Source: Cacajao melanocephalus
Lineage: Eukaryota; Chordata; Mammalia; Primates; Pitheciidae
Assembly: GCA_963573385.1 (NCBI GenBank)
Contig: CAUYLG010026712.1
Location: forward strand, 1 to 64,000
Length of the DNA stretch: 64,000 nt
Reading direction: 5' to 3'
Made by a program: the position numbers and the translations under genes. Shown piece after piece: positions 38,746-51,055 of the stretch; position 1 is the first letter of the stretch, and every line of letters starts with the position of its first letter. The notes below the pieces were generated by a model. The model did no database searches. It worked only from the letters and a program-made list of their open reading frames with translations, and was not told the origin of the DNA.

Positions 38746-39225
38746 TGAAATTTATTTACTAATTTTGTACCTCTGTTCTTTTTTATTCATTCTCCCTAAT
38801 GGCCTTAGACTTCCCATTCTAAAAGAAGATGAAAGTAGAGAGGGACCTGTCTTTATATCTGTCTTTCCTTTATATCTTGTCTGTTTAGTTGTTGCTGTTT
38901 TGGACTATATTTTTGTTAAGAATTAATTTTTAAAAAATCAAGCAACAGAATACAAATTTAGTGTCGGAGCCTTAATAGCAAACTTGACTCTTCTTTGCAT
39001 GATACTCTCCTAAGGATTTTCCCGAAGCAGGTTTATTTGGTTGGTAATAGAGTGTGATCAGTGGGAAGGTTTGGATTCAATGGGAAGGCTAACTTTCAAT
39101 TTTGCATTGACCATTGGACATGCCTAGCTGTGATTTCTCTAGATGAGTAGCAAGAAAGGGGATATAAGCCAACAGGGTTTTGAATGGTTATTGCACTCCA
39201 GGTTTTTGTTTCTTGCATAATGGAA

Positions 39226-39450
39226 AGTAGAAAGGAAAACAGCATAAGCCTTGTAACAGACATGCTTGAGTATGAATCTCAGCACTCCCAATTATTCACC
39301 ACCTATCTTTGGAAAAATTATTCAACAACAGTCAAGCATCTGTTGCCTGTCTATAAAAAGGAAGATTGGAGTGATCATCTCCTAAGACTTTGTGAAGAAT
39401 TAATGAAATAATACATGTGAAAGTACCTGGCACTCAGTAGGGCCTCATCA
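39226..39450 (+). mobile_element. MIR SINE, sense
   Basis: Long, diverged MIR: GAGTATGAATCTCAGCACTC near 39268, TGAAGAATTAATGAAATAAT near 39392 and ACCTGGCACTCAGTAGGGCC at 39426 follow consensus order. Confidence 0.75.
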
Positions 39451-39794
39451 CATTTCCTCATCTTCATTTTCTTTACTTTTGGCTATTTGTGTCTGGAACT
39501 TTTCAATATTAGGTATTAAAAAACTGCCTACACTGTTGGATAAGCATTGGGTTGAGTAAAAATGTGGTAGCCGTTGTCTATTTAGAGGGTTATGAAAATA
39601 CACAAAGATTGGAGAGTTGCTTAGAGAAGATCTCAGCACTGGGTTGCAGAGGGAGAGAACATTTGGGAAGTGAACAATGCCCCCTAGCATTCAGCCTCCA
39701 ATTGTTCAATTTTGAATTCTCCATCCTCCGTCTGTCACATTAGATGGTTAGGAAGAGATTCCAGTTGGCACGAATCCCTTTCTCATTCTCCAGA

Positions 39795-39868
39795 TTGTAT
39801 TTTTTTCCTTTCTCTCCTCCTCCTCCTCTTCTTCTTTCTTCTTCTTCTTCTTTTTTTTTTTTTTTTTC
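39795..39868. repeat. Pyrimidine tract: (TCC/TTC)n then poly-T
   Basis: CTCCTCCTCCTC, then TTCTTCTTC units, then about 17 T. A mirror-repeat-like polypyrimidine tract that could adopt triplex structure. Confidence 0.85.
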
Positions 39869-40129
39869 AAAAAAACACCAGTTGAAGAAAGAGTAACTTC
39901 AACTACTTCCAAGTTCTAAGGTACAGAGAGAAAATAGAAAAGGTAAATGAAAAGAATTAAGGAGACTCAAGGGAAGTCTTTGTAGACTCTGAAGATGGTA
40001 TTGTTAATATGAAGTAGATAGCATTATCTAGGTCACTGTATTTTCCTCAAATCCAAACAGCTTTATTGTTTTGCTCACTTTAAGAATATTACACATGTGT
40101 GCATGCACGCACACCTACACACTCTCAAA

Positions 40130-40808
<679 letters not shown>

Positions 40809-40839
40809 TTGTATTATATTTTATAAATATTTAAGAAAC

Positions 40840-41065
40840 ATATATGTGCTAGGCACTTTACAAATGTTAACTCATATAATGTAGATGACAACTCCTGGAT
40901 GTAGGTTCTACTATTGTCATCACTGAGAAATGGAGAAAAAACTGAAGCACACAGAAGTCAAATAGCTTCCTATGATCACACAGCTAATGACGACAGAGCT
41001 GAGATTCAAATGCAGGAAAGCTGGCTCCACAGACTGTGCTCTTAATTGCTAAGCTATGTTTCTTC
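40840..41065 (-). mobile_element. MIR SINE, antisense
   Basis: TGTGCTAGGCACTTTACAAA, then AGAAATGGAGAAAAAACTGA, ATCACACAGCTAATGACGAC and GAGATTCAAATGCAGG follow antisense MIR in order. Confidence 0.85.
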
Positions 41066-41365
41066 CAGTCTCCTATTGATGAATGCTTAAATTATTTTCA
41101 GTTTTTTTTGTTTGCATTAGAGAAAAATGCTGATCGCACAATGTGTAGATATCTCAAAAAAAACATGTTGTACATGATAAATATACACAATTTTTATTTG
41201 CCAATGAAAAAATAAAACAGAAAAATGCTGAGATGAATACCTTTGCACATTTCTTTTATCCTTTAACCCTTCTTATCACTATGTTGTTTATGTATCATTT
41301 TGTGTTTACTTAGTTATTTCCTTTGGACAAATTGCTAAAAGTGGAATTTCTGGATTGAGAGCTAA
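41066..41365 (+). mobile_element. Old L1 (L1M-type) fragment
   Basis: GAATACCTTTGCACATTTCT and ATTTCCTTTGGACAAATTGC then TAAAAGTGGAATTTCTGGAT are typical of an ancient L1 region found in many mammalian introns. Confidence 0.5.
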
Positions 41366-41689
41366 TTTTAGAATTAGACTAACAAAATCTCAAAGTCTGA
41401 AGAGACATTACAGGCTACCAAGTTGCTGTCCTGCTTCACTTTAATTTCTTACTTGAGGTAGGTGTTACATAGATTCCTTTCTCTTTGTAATCTCCCTTCT
41501 AGCCCAGAAAATTCTTTACTTTTTAAGCAAACAATGGAATTTATTGACACATATAATTCATAAGTTTAGGGGTAATTCTTCAGTCATTGCCAAGGCAATG
41601 GAAAATAAGCCTTTTTATAATAGAACTGAAATTCTCAAAAGCAGAATACATATGGCTCCTTTAAAACATAAATTGAGACATATTTATAT

Positions 41690-42105
41690 ACACTGAAACT
41701 TCCTTCTTTTTCACTTACCATCTTGTAGGTGATATCAAATGGTATCTACAAATGTATTTCATTTTTTTTCACAGCCATATAGTATTTTTTGTATGATGAA
41801 CTGTAATTTATTAAAGTCCTCAAATAGATATTTCTATGTTTGTAACCCTTTGAAAATATAAACGGCGTTGCGATAACTATTCTCTCTCTCTCTCGTGTGC
41901 AATTATATCAGCATTACAAATTCTTGGAAGGGAAATTGTTGGGTCAAAGATATGCCAATTTAAAATTTTGACAGATATTTCCAAATTGCCCTTCAGAAGT
42001 TTTGTGTTAAATTATGTTATCTGCCAAGAATATATGAGAGAGCAGTTTTTCACATCCTTTCCAACTTTTTGATTATTAGTATTTTCTTAGACAAAAAGTA
42101 GCTGC
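41690..42105 (+). mobile_element. Old L1 (L1M-type) fragment
   Basis: It shares the same family text as 41066-41365 and continues it: CACAGCCATATAGTATTTTT, then GAAATTGTTGGGTCAAAGAT and CCAAATTGCCCTTCAGAAG. A short (TC)n lies at 41880-41894. Confidence 0.5.
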
Positions 42106-42210
42106 TTATTTCAATTATTTAGATTTATTTAATTTTGAGTGAGGTTGAGTTTTAACGTGCCTAATGCCATTTTTATAGCTTTCTTCTATGGACTGTTCAT
42201 TCCTTTTTTG

Positions 42211-42345
42211 AGTTAGTCACTTAAGCTTTCTAAGTTTAGTTTCCTTATCTGTAAAATGAAGGTTTTGAGGGATTAAAGATTATGTAAGGGGTTTTGTACA
42301 GTGTCTGGCAGAAAATAGGCAATTAATAAATGTTGAATATTGCTG
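42211..42345 (+). mobile_element. MIR SINE, sense
   Basis: GTTTCCTTATCTGTAAAATG, then GTACAGTGTCTGGCAG and GCAATTAATAAATGTTGAAT match MIR core and 3' end. Confidence 0.8.
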
Positions 42346-42359
42346 GTATTATTTCTACT

Positions 42360-43030
42360 ACTTCATGCTAGCACCTCTGTCTGTCATTTGGACCTTTCTT
42401 AAGAGTTTGTGCTTCATATTTCTATTCCTGTCTTTGCTCAATCAGTATCTTCCCAGAAATGTTTCTTCTCTTCTTCCTCTTTCTTTTCTTTGTTCTCTAC
42501 CTCAGTGGCTCTTACATGCTCCAGCATAATCAGGTTTTACAATTCTCAGTGCTCTTTGTCCTTCAATGCTCACTCTTCCTTCTCCCCTATATCTAATCAG
42601 CTGCCAAATTGTATCAATTCCAGTTTAATAATCTATCTCCATTTACCCTCCTTTTTTCTTCTTAGCTATCCCTAGACATCTTTATATTCCCCAGTAAAAC
42701 CTTTTGCCAACAATGTATGAGAGGCCCTTATCTGTGACCCCTTGCTTCTTCAATCCATCCTTTTCATCTTTTCACTCTTAAAGGAATTTTTCTTTATAAA
42801 AACAAAGATGCTGGTATACGTCTTTTTCAAATTATTTGGTAGCTGTCTGTTGCCATAGGTTAAAGTTCAAACTCCTGAGCCAGACACTCAAAACATCTTG
42901 CAATTTTAATCTTCCAGTCTTTTTACCCTACTACACAAATTCTCTCATGATCCCTAAGTATCTTCTTAATGTTTAACCATCCTAATCAATCTTTTATTTG
43001 CTCCCTACACATGCTCAAGGCACCTTCTTA
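42360..43030 (+). mobile_element. L2/CR1-like LINE remnant
   Basis: Phrases such as ATATCTAATCAGCTGCCAAA, TTGCCATAGGTTAAAGTTCA and CTCCTGAGCCAGACACTC follow an old LINE-2-like text (attgcctacaggataaagtccaaactcc order). Heavily diverged; the family assignment is tentative. Confidence 0.45.
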
Positions 43031-43049
43031 ACATATATCACTTGCCTGT

Positions 43050-43230
43050 AGGAGTCAAGAAGATCTAGATGTGAATTCTGTTAGTTCTGTTAAGGTAACC
43101 TGGAAAAGATAACCAATTGCCTCATTTATTAAAATCTAGGACAATAAAGGTGGAATGATCCTTGCTAAAGAGTTTAGTGGAGTGAGAGTCACAGCAGATG
43201 TGTAATACGTGTAGTATCTTTTAATAGTTG
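43050..43230 (+). mobile_element. Possible MIR-family fragment
   Basis: GTCAAGAAGATCTAGATGTG then a tract with TAACCAATTGCCTCATTTAT is compatible with sense MIR, but strongly diverged. Confidence 0.4.
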
Positions 43231-43399
43231 AAGACTATTATTGACAGCTTATCTGGAAATGTTTTATTCCCCTAAGAATTCATACAGCAGGTATACCACT
43301 CATTGGGGTGGCATCCTTTATAGCCAAGTATTCATCTGCACATATTCTGGAGGGCCTTAAAGTTAGCCTAACTAGTTTGGACTTTGTACTTTTGATGCC

Positions 43400-44260
43400 T
43401 TTTTTTTTTTTTTTTTTTAAATGAGGGAGGGAAGGACCAAAGTGTACTTTGGGAAACAAATCTGGCAGCACAACATAGGCCAGATGGGAGAGAAGGAGGC
43501 ATGAAGACTTATTAAGTGGTGGATATAGATACCAGGACTTGGGAAGAAGAACAATTCTAACTAGAAATAGTGGGACTTAAAACAGAAAGGACAATAGGAA
43601 AATATACAGTATAGGAGCTGTCTCCAAAATCTAAAAGAAAAGCTTTCAATTGTACAAGGAGGTCTCAGTTTGATGGAGAAGTATGAGTAAATTGCAGTTG
43701 AAACCCCCAGAGGATTATTATGGAATCCTTACGGACACATTTTTTCCACTGGAATTTCTGATATAGCCCCCTTTCAATGTGATCTATATGAAGAATTTCG
43801 AATAGTGGAATTTCCTACTTGCTCCTCTATGCTCAGGTGACATTGGGGATTTTGCCTCCTGAAAGATTAATCACTTTTTAGAAGGCCTCTCACCCCTGAA
43901 AGCCTTCCTTTTAGGTCATGGTCCAGCTCAGCCTGGGTTGAGTTGGGAAGGGTTGTATGTGCGATGCCTGCAGTGTCTCTGACAAGTAGATAGATGAGCT
44001 CTCATTTCTCATATTGTGCTATTAGACTCCCAAGCTAGTGTAGCGCAAGATACCAGGAAAGTATTGCAAAGCAGGGGGCATTGTCCCAGTCCCTTTCCGG
44101 CTGTTGGCTGTTAGCAACAGCATCCATTCTGCCGCTGACACTCTGCTTTCCCTGGTGGCACTTATGCTTAGGAATTATTTAAACCACTTAAAGACAATAG
44201 AATATTTAAAAGTCAAAATGCCTGCTTTCTAATTATTCCCTAGACCTCACTTAGCAATAG
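43400..44260. other. Intron, poly-T then unrecognised sequence
   Basis: A T run at 43401-43419 is followed by about 850 bp with no confident repeat or gene. Confidence 0.4.
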
Positions 44261-44769
44261 CTGGCTTCATGTCACACAACATGACTCTCTCTCATGGGAA
44301 TTACAGCAGCCCCCTGAACAGAAGTGATAGTGTGGGCACGCTATTAACTAAACTGGAGACTGTTCTGCCCACAGCCTTGAAAAGAAAGAAGAATCCCCTT
44401 CTATCCCCCATGTACTGCAAAGTGTCTGATTCAGAGGATAGGGCAATTTCAATGGGTTGTTCTAAAGTGTTTGGGGGAATCTTGAGGCTATTCCTTGACT
44501 TGCTTTAATTCACTCAGGTCATTCCTAATGAAATGATCTGTGAAAAATGTGAAGCAGTGAAAAGGGGATTTGGTACTGTTGGCCTCTCTTGACCCTCACT
44601 GACTTTTGTGGGTACCTTGAAAAGTCATTAAAAAAATACAAAAGAATTAATGAGTTAAAGGAAATCAAGACGGTGACCATGATATTATCAGGAAGTTTCT
44701 TGAATGCGCTTATTGAATTTGCTTTGTTAAATCTTGAAAATGGCATTAAGCAGCTAATGGACTTGATAT

Positions 44770-45010
44770 ATTAAATACAACCCTAGTCTGTATACAAGAT
44801 GGACACCAGCTAATCAGTGATGTGCTACATCAATTGGTATGGGAACGATGAGCTCTTTTTATTAGGTCAGCAGAACCAGTGATGTATGGAAGCATTAAAA
44901 TGAAGGAACAGATTAGGCTGCTCTTTGCAATTTTAATTATGAATTTTTATGAACAGAAAAATAAAATGTAGACATTTTTGCCTGCGAGAATAAAGGTGTC
45001 TGCAATGTTT
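44770..45010. promoter_or_regulatory. Candidate conserved non-coding block
   Basis: Repeat-free sequence with distinctive text (GCTAATCAGTGATGTGCTAC, TGGGAACGATGAGCTC, TTTGCAATTTTAATTATG). Homeodomain cores cluster at the right end. Could be an enhancer or an exapted ancient repeat; inference only. Confidence 0.35.
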
Positions 45011-45311
45011 GCTGGAATTCTGATCTATTCATGTTCCCTTTTTTCTTTAGCCTTACACCTAGATAAAGACTCGAAGGGACATTATGAATTAACGTATTCT
45101 TAGTTTTTAATATATCATTAAGGAGAGGTGTGAGGAAAATTCTTTCATCTGATGTCTTATGATATTACTCATATTACCCATTTTTAAAAAAGTAAAAAAC
45201 CTAAAACTTTAGACCTTGAAGAAACTTATGGAAGTCAAGTCCTAGTCTTTTGTTCCTTAGTTTTGAAAATTTACTTTTCTTTCAGTTTTTCTCCCCATTT
45301 TGTGTTTGGGA

Positions 45312-45560
45312 GGTGGTATAGGACAGTGGTAATGAGCACAGGGTCTAGAGTCGTTAGAGCTGGTGGGAATGTGGACTCTACCACTTGCTAACTCTGACCT
45401 GGACCATTTCCTTAATTTTTCCAAACCGTAGTAGTTACTGTATCTGTAAAATGGAGCTAATAGCCTCCCTGCCTCCCAGGGCTTTTGTGAGGATGAATAA
45501 TATAAATGTGAGAAATATAAAGCACTTAGCACACTACCTGACAGTGTTGAGTGAATTTTA
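45312..45560 (+). mobile_element. MIR SINE, near full length, sense
   Basis: From GGTGGTATAGGACAGTGGTA through CTGTATCTGTAAAATGGAGC and GGGCTTTTGTGAGGATGAAT to TAAAGCACTTAGCACAC and CCTGACAGTGTTGAGTGAAT, in consensus order. Confidence 0.85.
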
Positions 45561-47450
45561 AAAATTATTTGGGGTGTGAATCCTGGAAAATCTTCCTCTT
45601 ATAGAATACATTTTTTTATATGAAAGTCTGTGACTGCTTTGGGTCTCTTGGATTTTTCTGATAATGATACTTAAAGTATGTCCAAGTTTAACTAAAATCT
45701 GTTTTAAAAGGTCAGTGTATTTTATAGATCTATGAAAAGGTATTAGTAGCTAAAGACTGTGAAATGAAGAGCCACAGAAACATCAGGTGATGAAGCCTCT
45801 TCCAGAATTCTCCCTAAGGTCGTATCATGCACATTTGCATATAGTTGACATATGATTTACAGAAACTTCCTGTCCTGAGATATTTTTAACTTATGATTTT
45901 ATTATGGCTCCCCTTAGGACACTAATTTCCTGAGTCTCCCTAATCTTCTTTCAGACTTTCTTATATCTTACACTCTTTACGTTGTTAACTTTCTAAAAAC
46001 ATGAGCCTGAGACAGCAGATATATAAGTTAAGAGATGGATATAGCAGTGTGGGCTGGCACAAACCTTTCACAGGGCTTCTTAGTCTATAAATGAACATGT
46101 TGAATTTTTGGACTAGCATCTTTAGATCATGTGAGAGCATCTTGGAAGTTCAGGAGAATCAGGTTGAAAGTATGACCAGTTGTTTAGTACAGTGGTCGGT
46201 AATAAGACAGCAACTTCTTTCAATTTAGAACTTTTTAATTTAAAGTGAGTAATCATGAATACACATTTCCTTAGAAGAAAGGAGTCACTGGGTGTTCTGC
46301 CTGTTTGCTTCTAAAAAATTTATTATCAAGCACGGCTATTTGTTTTGAGGCTGCTTCTAAGTTTTTCGGGCATTGCATACTATCAGTATTATTGATTGCA
46401 CTCTGTAGGAATGCCTGTAAGTTGTATGCAGTTAATTAATAAAGTTTATTGAGCATTTAGTTGTGAGACAAACTGCACAAAAATAAAAAAGAAAAATTTA
46501 TGATCCATCATATTCCATTTAAATAAAGCAGGAAAAATAAGGAAAATGATTTGTGCCACAGTTTAATATGCTTTCACCAAAATTTCTAAAACAAAGCAGG
46601 TTATAGAATAAATAATACACATACATGCTTCCAGAATATAGCATGTGAGATATTCTATAAAGTTAAATCTAAAATTTGTCTAGAGCATTAAAATAAAGTT
46701 GGACGAATGTCGACAAATAGCCATGTACGAAAGATCTTTCCTTGTAGCTTTTCCTAAAATGGTTACATAGGTGAGTTTAGACAAATTGAAGGGGATTTAA
46801 GCCCGGTTCAGAAATTTAAAGACTTTTCACATTTTATCTTGGAAAATGTCTTCTTTGCAAATGCTGATCATTAGATAAAAGCTATGCTTGCCACAATCTG
46901 CATCGGTTTTACTGTATCTCATTTTAAGATATTTTGTCCATGAATAGAAAATCTTCTGCTTTGGTTTTTGGTTTTCAATTTGTGTTGTGTAATCAAAGAT
47001 AATGTCCTGTGTCCTGCTATCTAATTTTTCACCAGTACTCAATGAATGATCAGGAAACTGTGGTCTGGGATTCTTTTCTGTACCTTAGTATGTGTGCTTT
47101 TCCTGGAAGTCTCCAAGATAATACTGGCTTTAGGATGTCCAAAGCTTGGGCTTAAGTTTCTGTGTTGCTTGTAGTTGGTTGATTGAAATTGCTTTCTTTA
47201 TTCGTAAGTTTTCCCCTAATAGTTACATTGTCATGACAGTTCAATTCTTAGATTTGAACTACTGTTCTAGTTATGCCAGTGTAAAAGGCAATGTAAAAAA
47301 TTACCTGAGATTATAAAATTCTGGAAAGGTAGTTTCATCTAAAAGAATTTATTTATTTCTGTTTCTAGAAAAGTATATGAGGTAATTTTTAAAGATTATT
47401 AAATTTTACCTGTGATTTTGAGACCATTTCTTTTCCATGAAATGGATATA
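45561..47450. other. Intron, AT-rich, no gene or clear repeat
   Basis: Nothing confidently identifiable by eye in about 1.9 kb. Confidence 0.4.
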
Positions 47451-47586
47451 ATAATCTTGTTTTTAACTGAATGCTTATGTTGAAATTCTTATGTTTTAAT
47501 AATTAAAAAATTTAATTAAAAATAATAAAAAATTTAATAATTAAAAAATAATTTTCACATGAGCATTCAGTTAAAAACAAGATTAT
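47451..47586. repeat. AT-rich palindrome with perfect 25-bp arms
   Basis: The left arm 47451-47475 (ATAATCTTGTTTTTAACTGAATGCT) is the exact reverse complement of the right arm 47562-47586. The inner 86 bp are almost entirely A/T and are themselves partly symmetric (TTTTAATAATTAAAA-type text on both sides). No known inverted-repeat transposon was recognised. Confidence 0.95.
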
Positions 47587-47616
47587 ATTTGAAGTTTACC
47601 TGAAAAGTAAAGATTT

Positions 47617-47663
47617 AAGTATCTTTAAGATATAGAAAAAAGAAGTATCAAGATATAGAAAAA
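47617..47663 (+). repeat. Short tandem duplication of about 23 bp
   Basis: AAGTATCTTTAAGATATAGAAAAA (47617-47640) recurs as AAGTATCAAGATATAGAAAAA (47643-47663), lacking TTT. It lies just right of the palindrome. Confidence 0.8.
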
Positions 47664-47879
47664 GCACGTTAATTTTCTTGTTATACAAAGAAAGGGGTGG
47701 ATATTTTATTTTAAAAAAAACCATCATAATTTTTTTTTGAAATTCTACAATCTCTGGAATTTAAATTCTTGGACTATTTTAGACTTTCACATGAATTTAC
47801 CTAGACTTTGAAAATGACTTCTATAGGGACCCATGGACTCTCTGTGATAATAGTCATATGAACATTAAAAAAAAATCTT

Positions 47880-47945
47880 TATTTGCTAACATATTTTTAT
47901 TGAGTATTTACCATGTGCCAGACACTGGGCTGGACGATTCAGCTC
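47880..47945 (-). mobile_element. L2 3' end fragment, antisense
   Basis: TATTTTTATTGAGTATTTAC then CATGTGCCAGACACTGGGCT is the antisense of the L2 3' terminus. Confidence 0.7.
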
Positions 47946-48317
47946 TGTCTCAGCAGCTCTCAGTTTTGTGAGTATAATCATCTAGGATATAATGACAGAG
48001 AGGGTCAAATGTATATGTACTCTCAGTTTCTTTCCTAAGTCCTGGGCAATGGTTCCCTCCCCTCTTACCCTTTCTGGAAACTACTAGTCTTTTATCACTC
48101 TTTTTTAAAGTATGGTCCTAGGAAACAATCAGTCAGATAATCAGATTAACTTACGTTTTATCTTGAATAATTTAACTTCACTATGAAGATTCCCAGGGAT
48201 TGTTGCACTTTAATTCTCATATTGAATTGTGGATTGAAATGCGCACTATGATGAGAGTAAGATATACACTATTACTATTATTGCTAACTATAGAAGACTT
48301 CAATATGTATGATAACT

Positions 48318-48520
48318 ACCAAAGGCTAGACATGCTGGACGTTTAATATACATTGTCTCTAATCCGTGCAACAATGTTTGTGAAGTGTCAATTATCCTTA
48401 CTCTCAGTTTACAGATAAGGAAGCTAAGCTTCAGTGATACTGGCTTGCTAAAGTCCATATGGCCAGTGATTAGGACAGTTGCCATTCTATCCTAGTTCTG
48501 ACTGCTTCCAAAGCCCATGT
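48318..48520 (-). mobile_element. MIR SINE, antisense
   Basis: CTCAGTTTACAGATAAGGAA and GCTTGCTAAAGTCCATATGG follow antisense MIR order; diverged. Confidence 0.7.
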
Positions 48521-50770
48521 ACCTCTCATTCTACTACTTGGCCTCCAATTATATCTTAACATTGAATATATTAGACAATATGGATTATATGCCTTGTGTT
48601 TGTAGTTGACATGCATGCACTATGGAAATCCAGCTCAGGTGTGGCCAAATTGGTTGAAAGTACTTTTGGGCTGAGTTTAGCTTAAGTATCTAGAGTTGGC
48701 CATGGCCCAACATATCAGGCTTACAGAGAAAAGTCCATTTCCCATTTACACTGTACTTATATCACTGGATAGATTATGCAGAGATCTACATTGACTACTA
48801 AGATGGCTGAAATGTGGATTTCTATCATTTGATGCATGGATAAGTGATGTTAATACATGTCAACCAAAAATAAGAAGGATTTAAGTAGTTGAAGATTTTG
48901 GTATGTGGTCAAGAGTAACAGACTAACTTTCTTGAGGATTCCTGAATTTTTTGTAATAATTTTCCTACAAAGGGAAACATTTTGCTTTATTCGAGATGTG
49001 GCTGTTACCCAGATTTTCAGAAATTCATGTCTTGCTTGAAGCTGAATCACTTCTGAATATTAGACCATCTATGGCCAACTTTAGCTTTGTATTAAAAAAT
49101 GCAGAGTAGTAACAGAGATCTCAGGAAAAGGGAGATCTGGTGCCTGGCTAAGCCAGTGGTGAAATGTCAGACCTTTACTGGAGGTTCGTGAGGGAATGAG
49201 GATGAAATAAGCACCCACCTTTAAGACCCTTGCTGAGGTATTTCATGGCCTGGTTTACATATGGATTAGTATAATGGCTTTTTATCAAATTCTTTAAAAT
49301 GTGCTGTCAACCTATCACCATAAAACATTATTGCAAAGGTGCTACTTTTGTAGCATGTTTTCAAGGCTGGCAATTGTGAACCCTGTTCCTCTTCACCAGC
49401 TGTGGCTCTGGGATGATGAAAATGGAGTTTTTTTTAATAAAGAAGGAAATAGCAGAATGGCCTAGATATAGGAATGGGATCTTAAAAAATTCTCTGGTTC
49501 AGATAGGATCCTCACAAATTTCTCTGGTTTTATAAACTTCTCTGGAGGTTAGGGCAAGAACAGAAGAAGTGAACAGCTACTTGGAACTTCCTGGGTTTCC
49601 CTTTTGGGTGATTGGGGTAGTGGGGAGATACAAAGTGATAGCATTTGGGTTTCCTGTGAGTTTATATCTGAAAATCAGAGCTAGTTTAGTAGGCCTGATT
49701 TTACCTAAATTGGATCTGAATGACTTACACGGAACTGCCAAGTTTAGCATCTCAAAATTAAAGGAAACAATGGAATGTGGCCACCTTTGAATGTCACTCT
49801 TTAAGGCAGAGATCAGGCCAATGAGGTGGTACTCCACAAGAAAAGTTGCAGTTAGTTATAAGTGAAATGAACCCTCACTCTGAGGGGAAAGATTTGTGAG
49901 AAGTAAAAACTCTGGGTCGCAAATATATCATTAACACAGAAGATATATTCCCATAAAACTGACCTTTAGTTTAGCAGAGGGATGGAAGGACAGAAGATTA
50001 AGGATGAGTATTAAAAAAATCACAGGCTGAGTTCTGCTGCTTAGGATGGGAGCTACTGAGTCAATGACTGCTTTGGAAATGGGTTGTAAATACAATAGCA
50101 GACAACTTCCCTTCGAAACTCATTTTGGTGTTTCCTACAGAAAAGATCTTGACTTGGCATGGAACAATAGGAGGAAGGATTCATCCATGGCCTTCAACTA
50201 TCTGGAGAAATTACTTTTTAACTTTTTTATTCTTGAACTATCTATATTTATTCCTTTGTTCCTTGGAGACTAGAGCAAAATCTCTGTGAAGGTTTTTCTT
50301 TTCTCATGAAAATAGGCACCCTATTACTGTTTTACATTTCTCATTGTTAACATGTTTCACTGATGTTCCTTTGTTGGACTATACAGGATAGCATCTTAAA
50401 TTATTTTCATTCAAAATAACAAGTTACAAAAACAGTAGGTAGAGTATAATCTCAGGCTAAATCATGTTTGCCATAATGCTAGCATTGATATTTTTCCTGA
50501 AAGAGACATTATGGATAATTTTAATTCATTTATTATTTTTTGATACCCTATGGGATGGCCATAAAATTTAAAATATAAATAATATTTTATCATATTTACA
50601 ATATAATAGCAATAAGCCATTATTTTATATCCCAAACTTAGTGGCTACTATTTTATTTCCATAGATGATGTGTCTTCTTTTTGTGCTAAGAATACAAAAA
50701 AAGTCTTAGTAATATATTTATATTCATATTGAAACTGTACAAATTTATAATAATTGTGCTTTGACTTGTA
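48521..50770. other. Intron, no gene seen
   Basis: AT-rich sequence with overlapping short ORFs on both strands at 49569-49837 that lack recognisable motifs. A highly A/T stretch spans 50515-50625. Confidence 0.4.
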
Positions 50771-50774
50771 TAGC

Positions 50775-50900
50775 AGCTCCACTTCTGTTTGACTTTGTTC
50801 AAGTCATTTAAGCACTTGGGGATTGCTCCCTCATCTGTATAATGAGGGACTGCAATAAATGATCTCTAAGGCCCTTCTAAAATTCTGTGATTTTATATGT
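50775..50900 (+). mobile_element. MIR-family fragment, sense
   Basis: CAAGTCATTTAAGCACTTGG, then CCTCATCTGTATAATGAGGG and GATCTCTAAGGCCCTTCTAA are MIR-family text. Confidence 0.65.
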
Positions 50901-50909
50901 GAACATTCT

Positions 50910-51055
50910 TCAAAGTACTTTGATATTCATGATTTCATTTGATTCCCCGACCACCTAGTGAGGGAGATAAGATCATTGCCATTTTACAAATGAGAGGCTG
51001 AGCCACCGAGGGGTTGGAGAGTTTGTCCAAAGTCACTCTGAGTTGGCATGAGCAC
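50910..51055 (-). mobile_element. MIR-family fragment, antisense
   Basis: AGTACTTTGATATTCATGAT then CCATTTTACAAATGAGAGGC and TTGTCCAAAGTCACTC follow antisense MIR. It lies head to head with the preceding sense copy. Confidence 0.7.
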
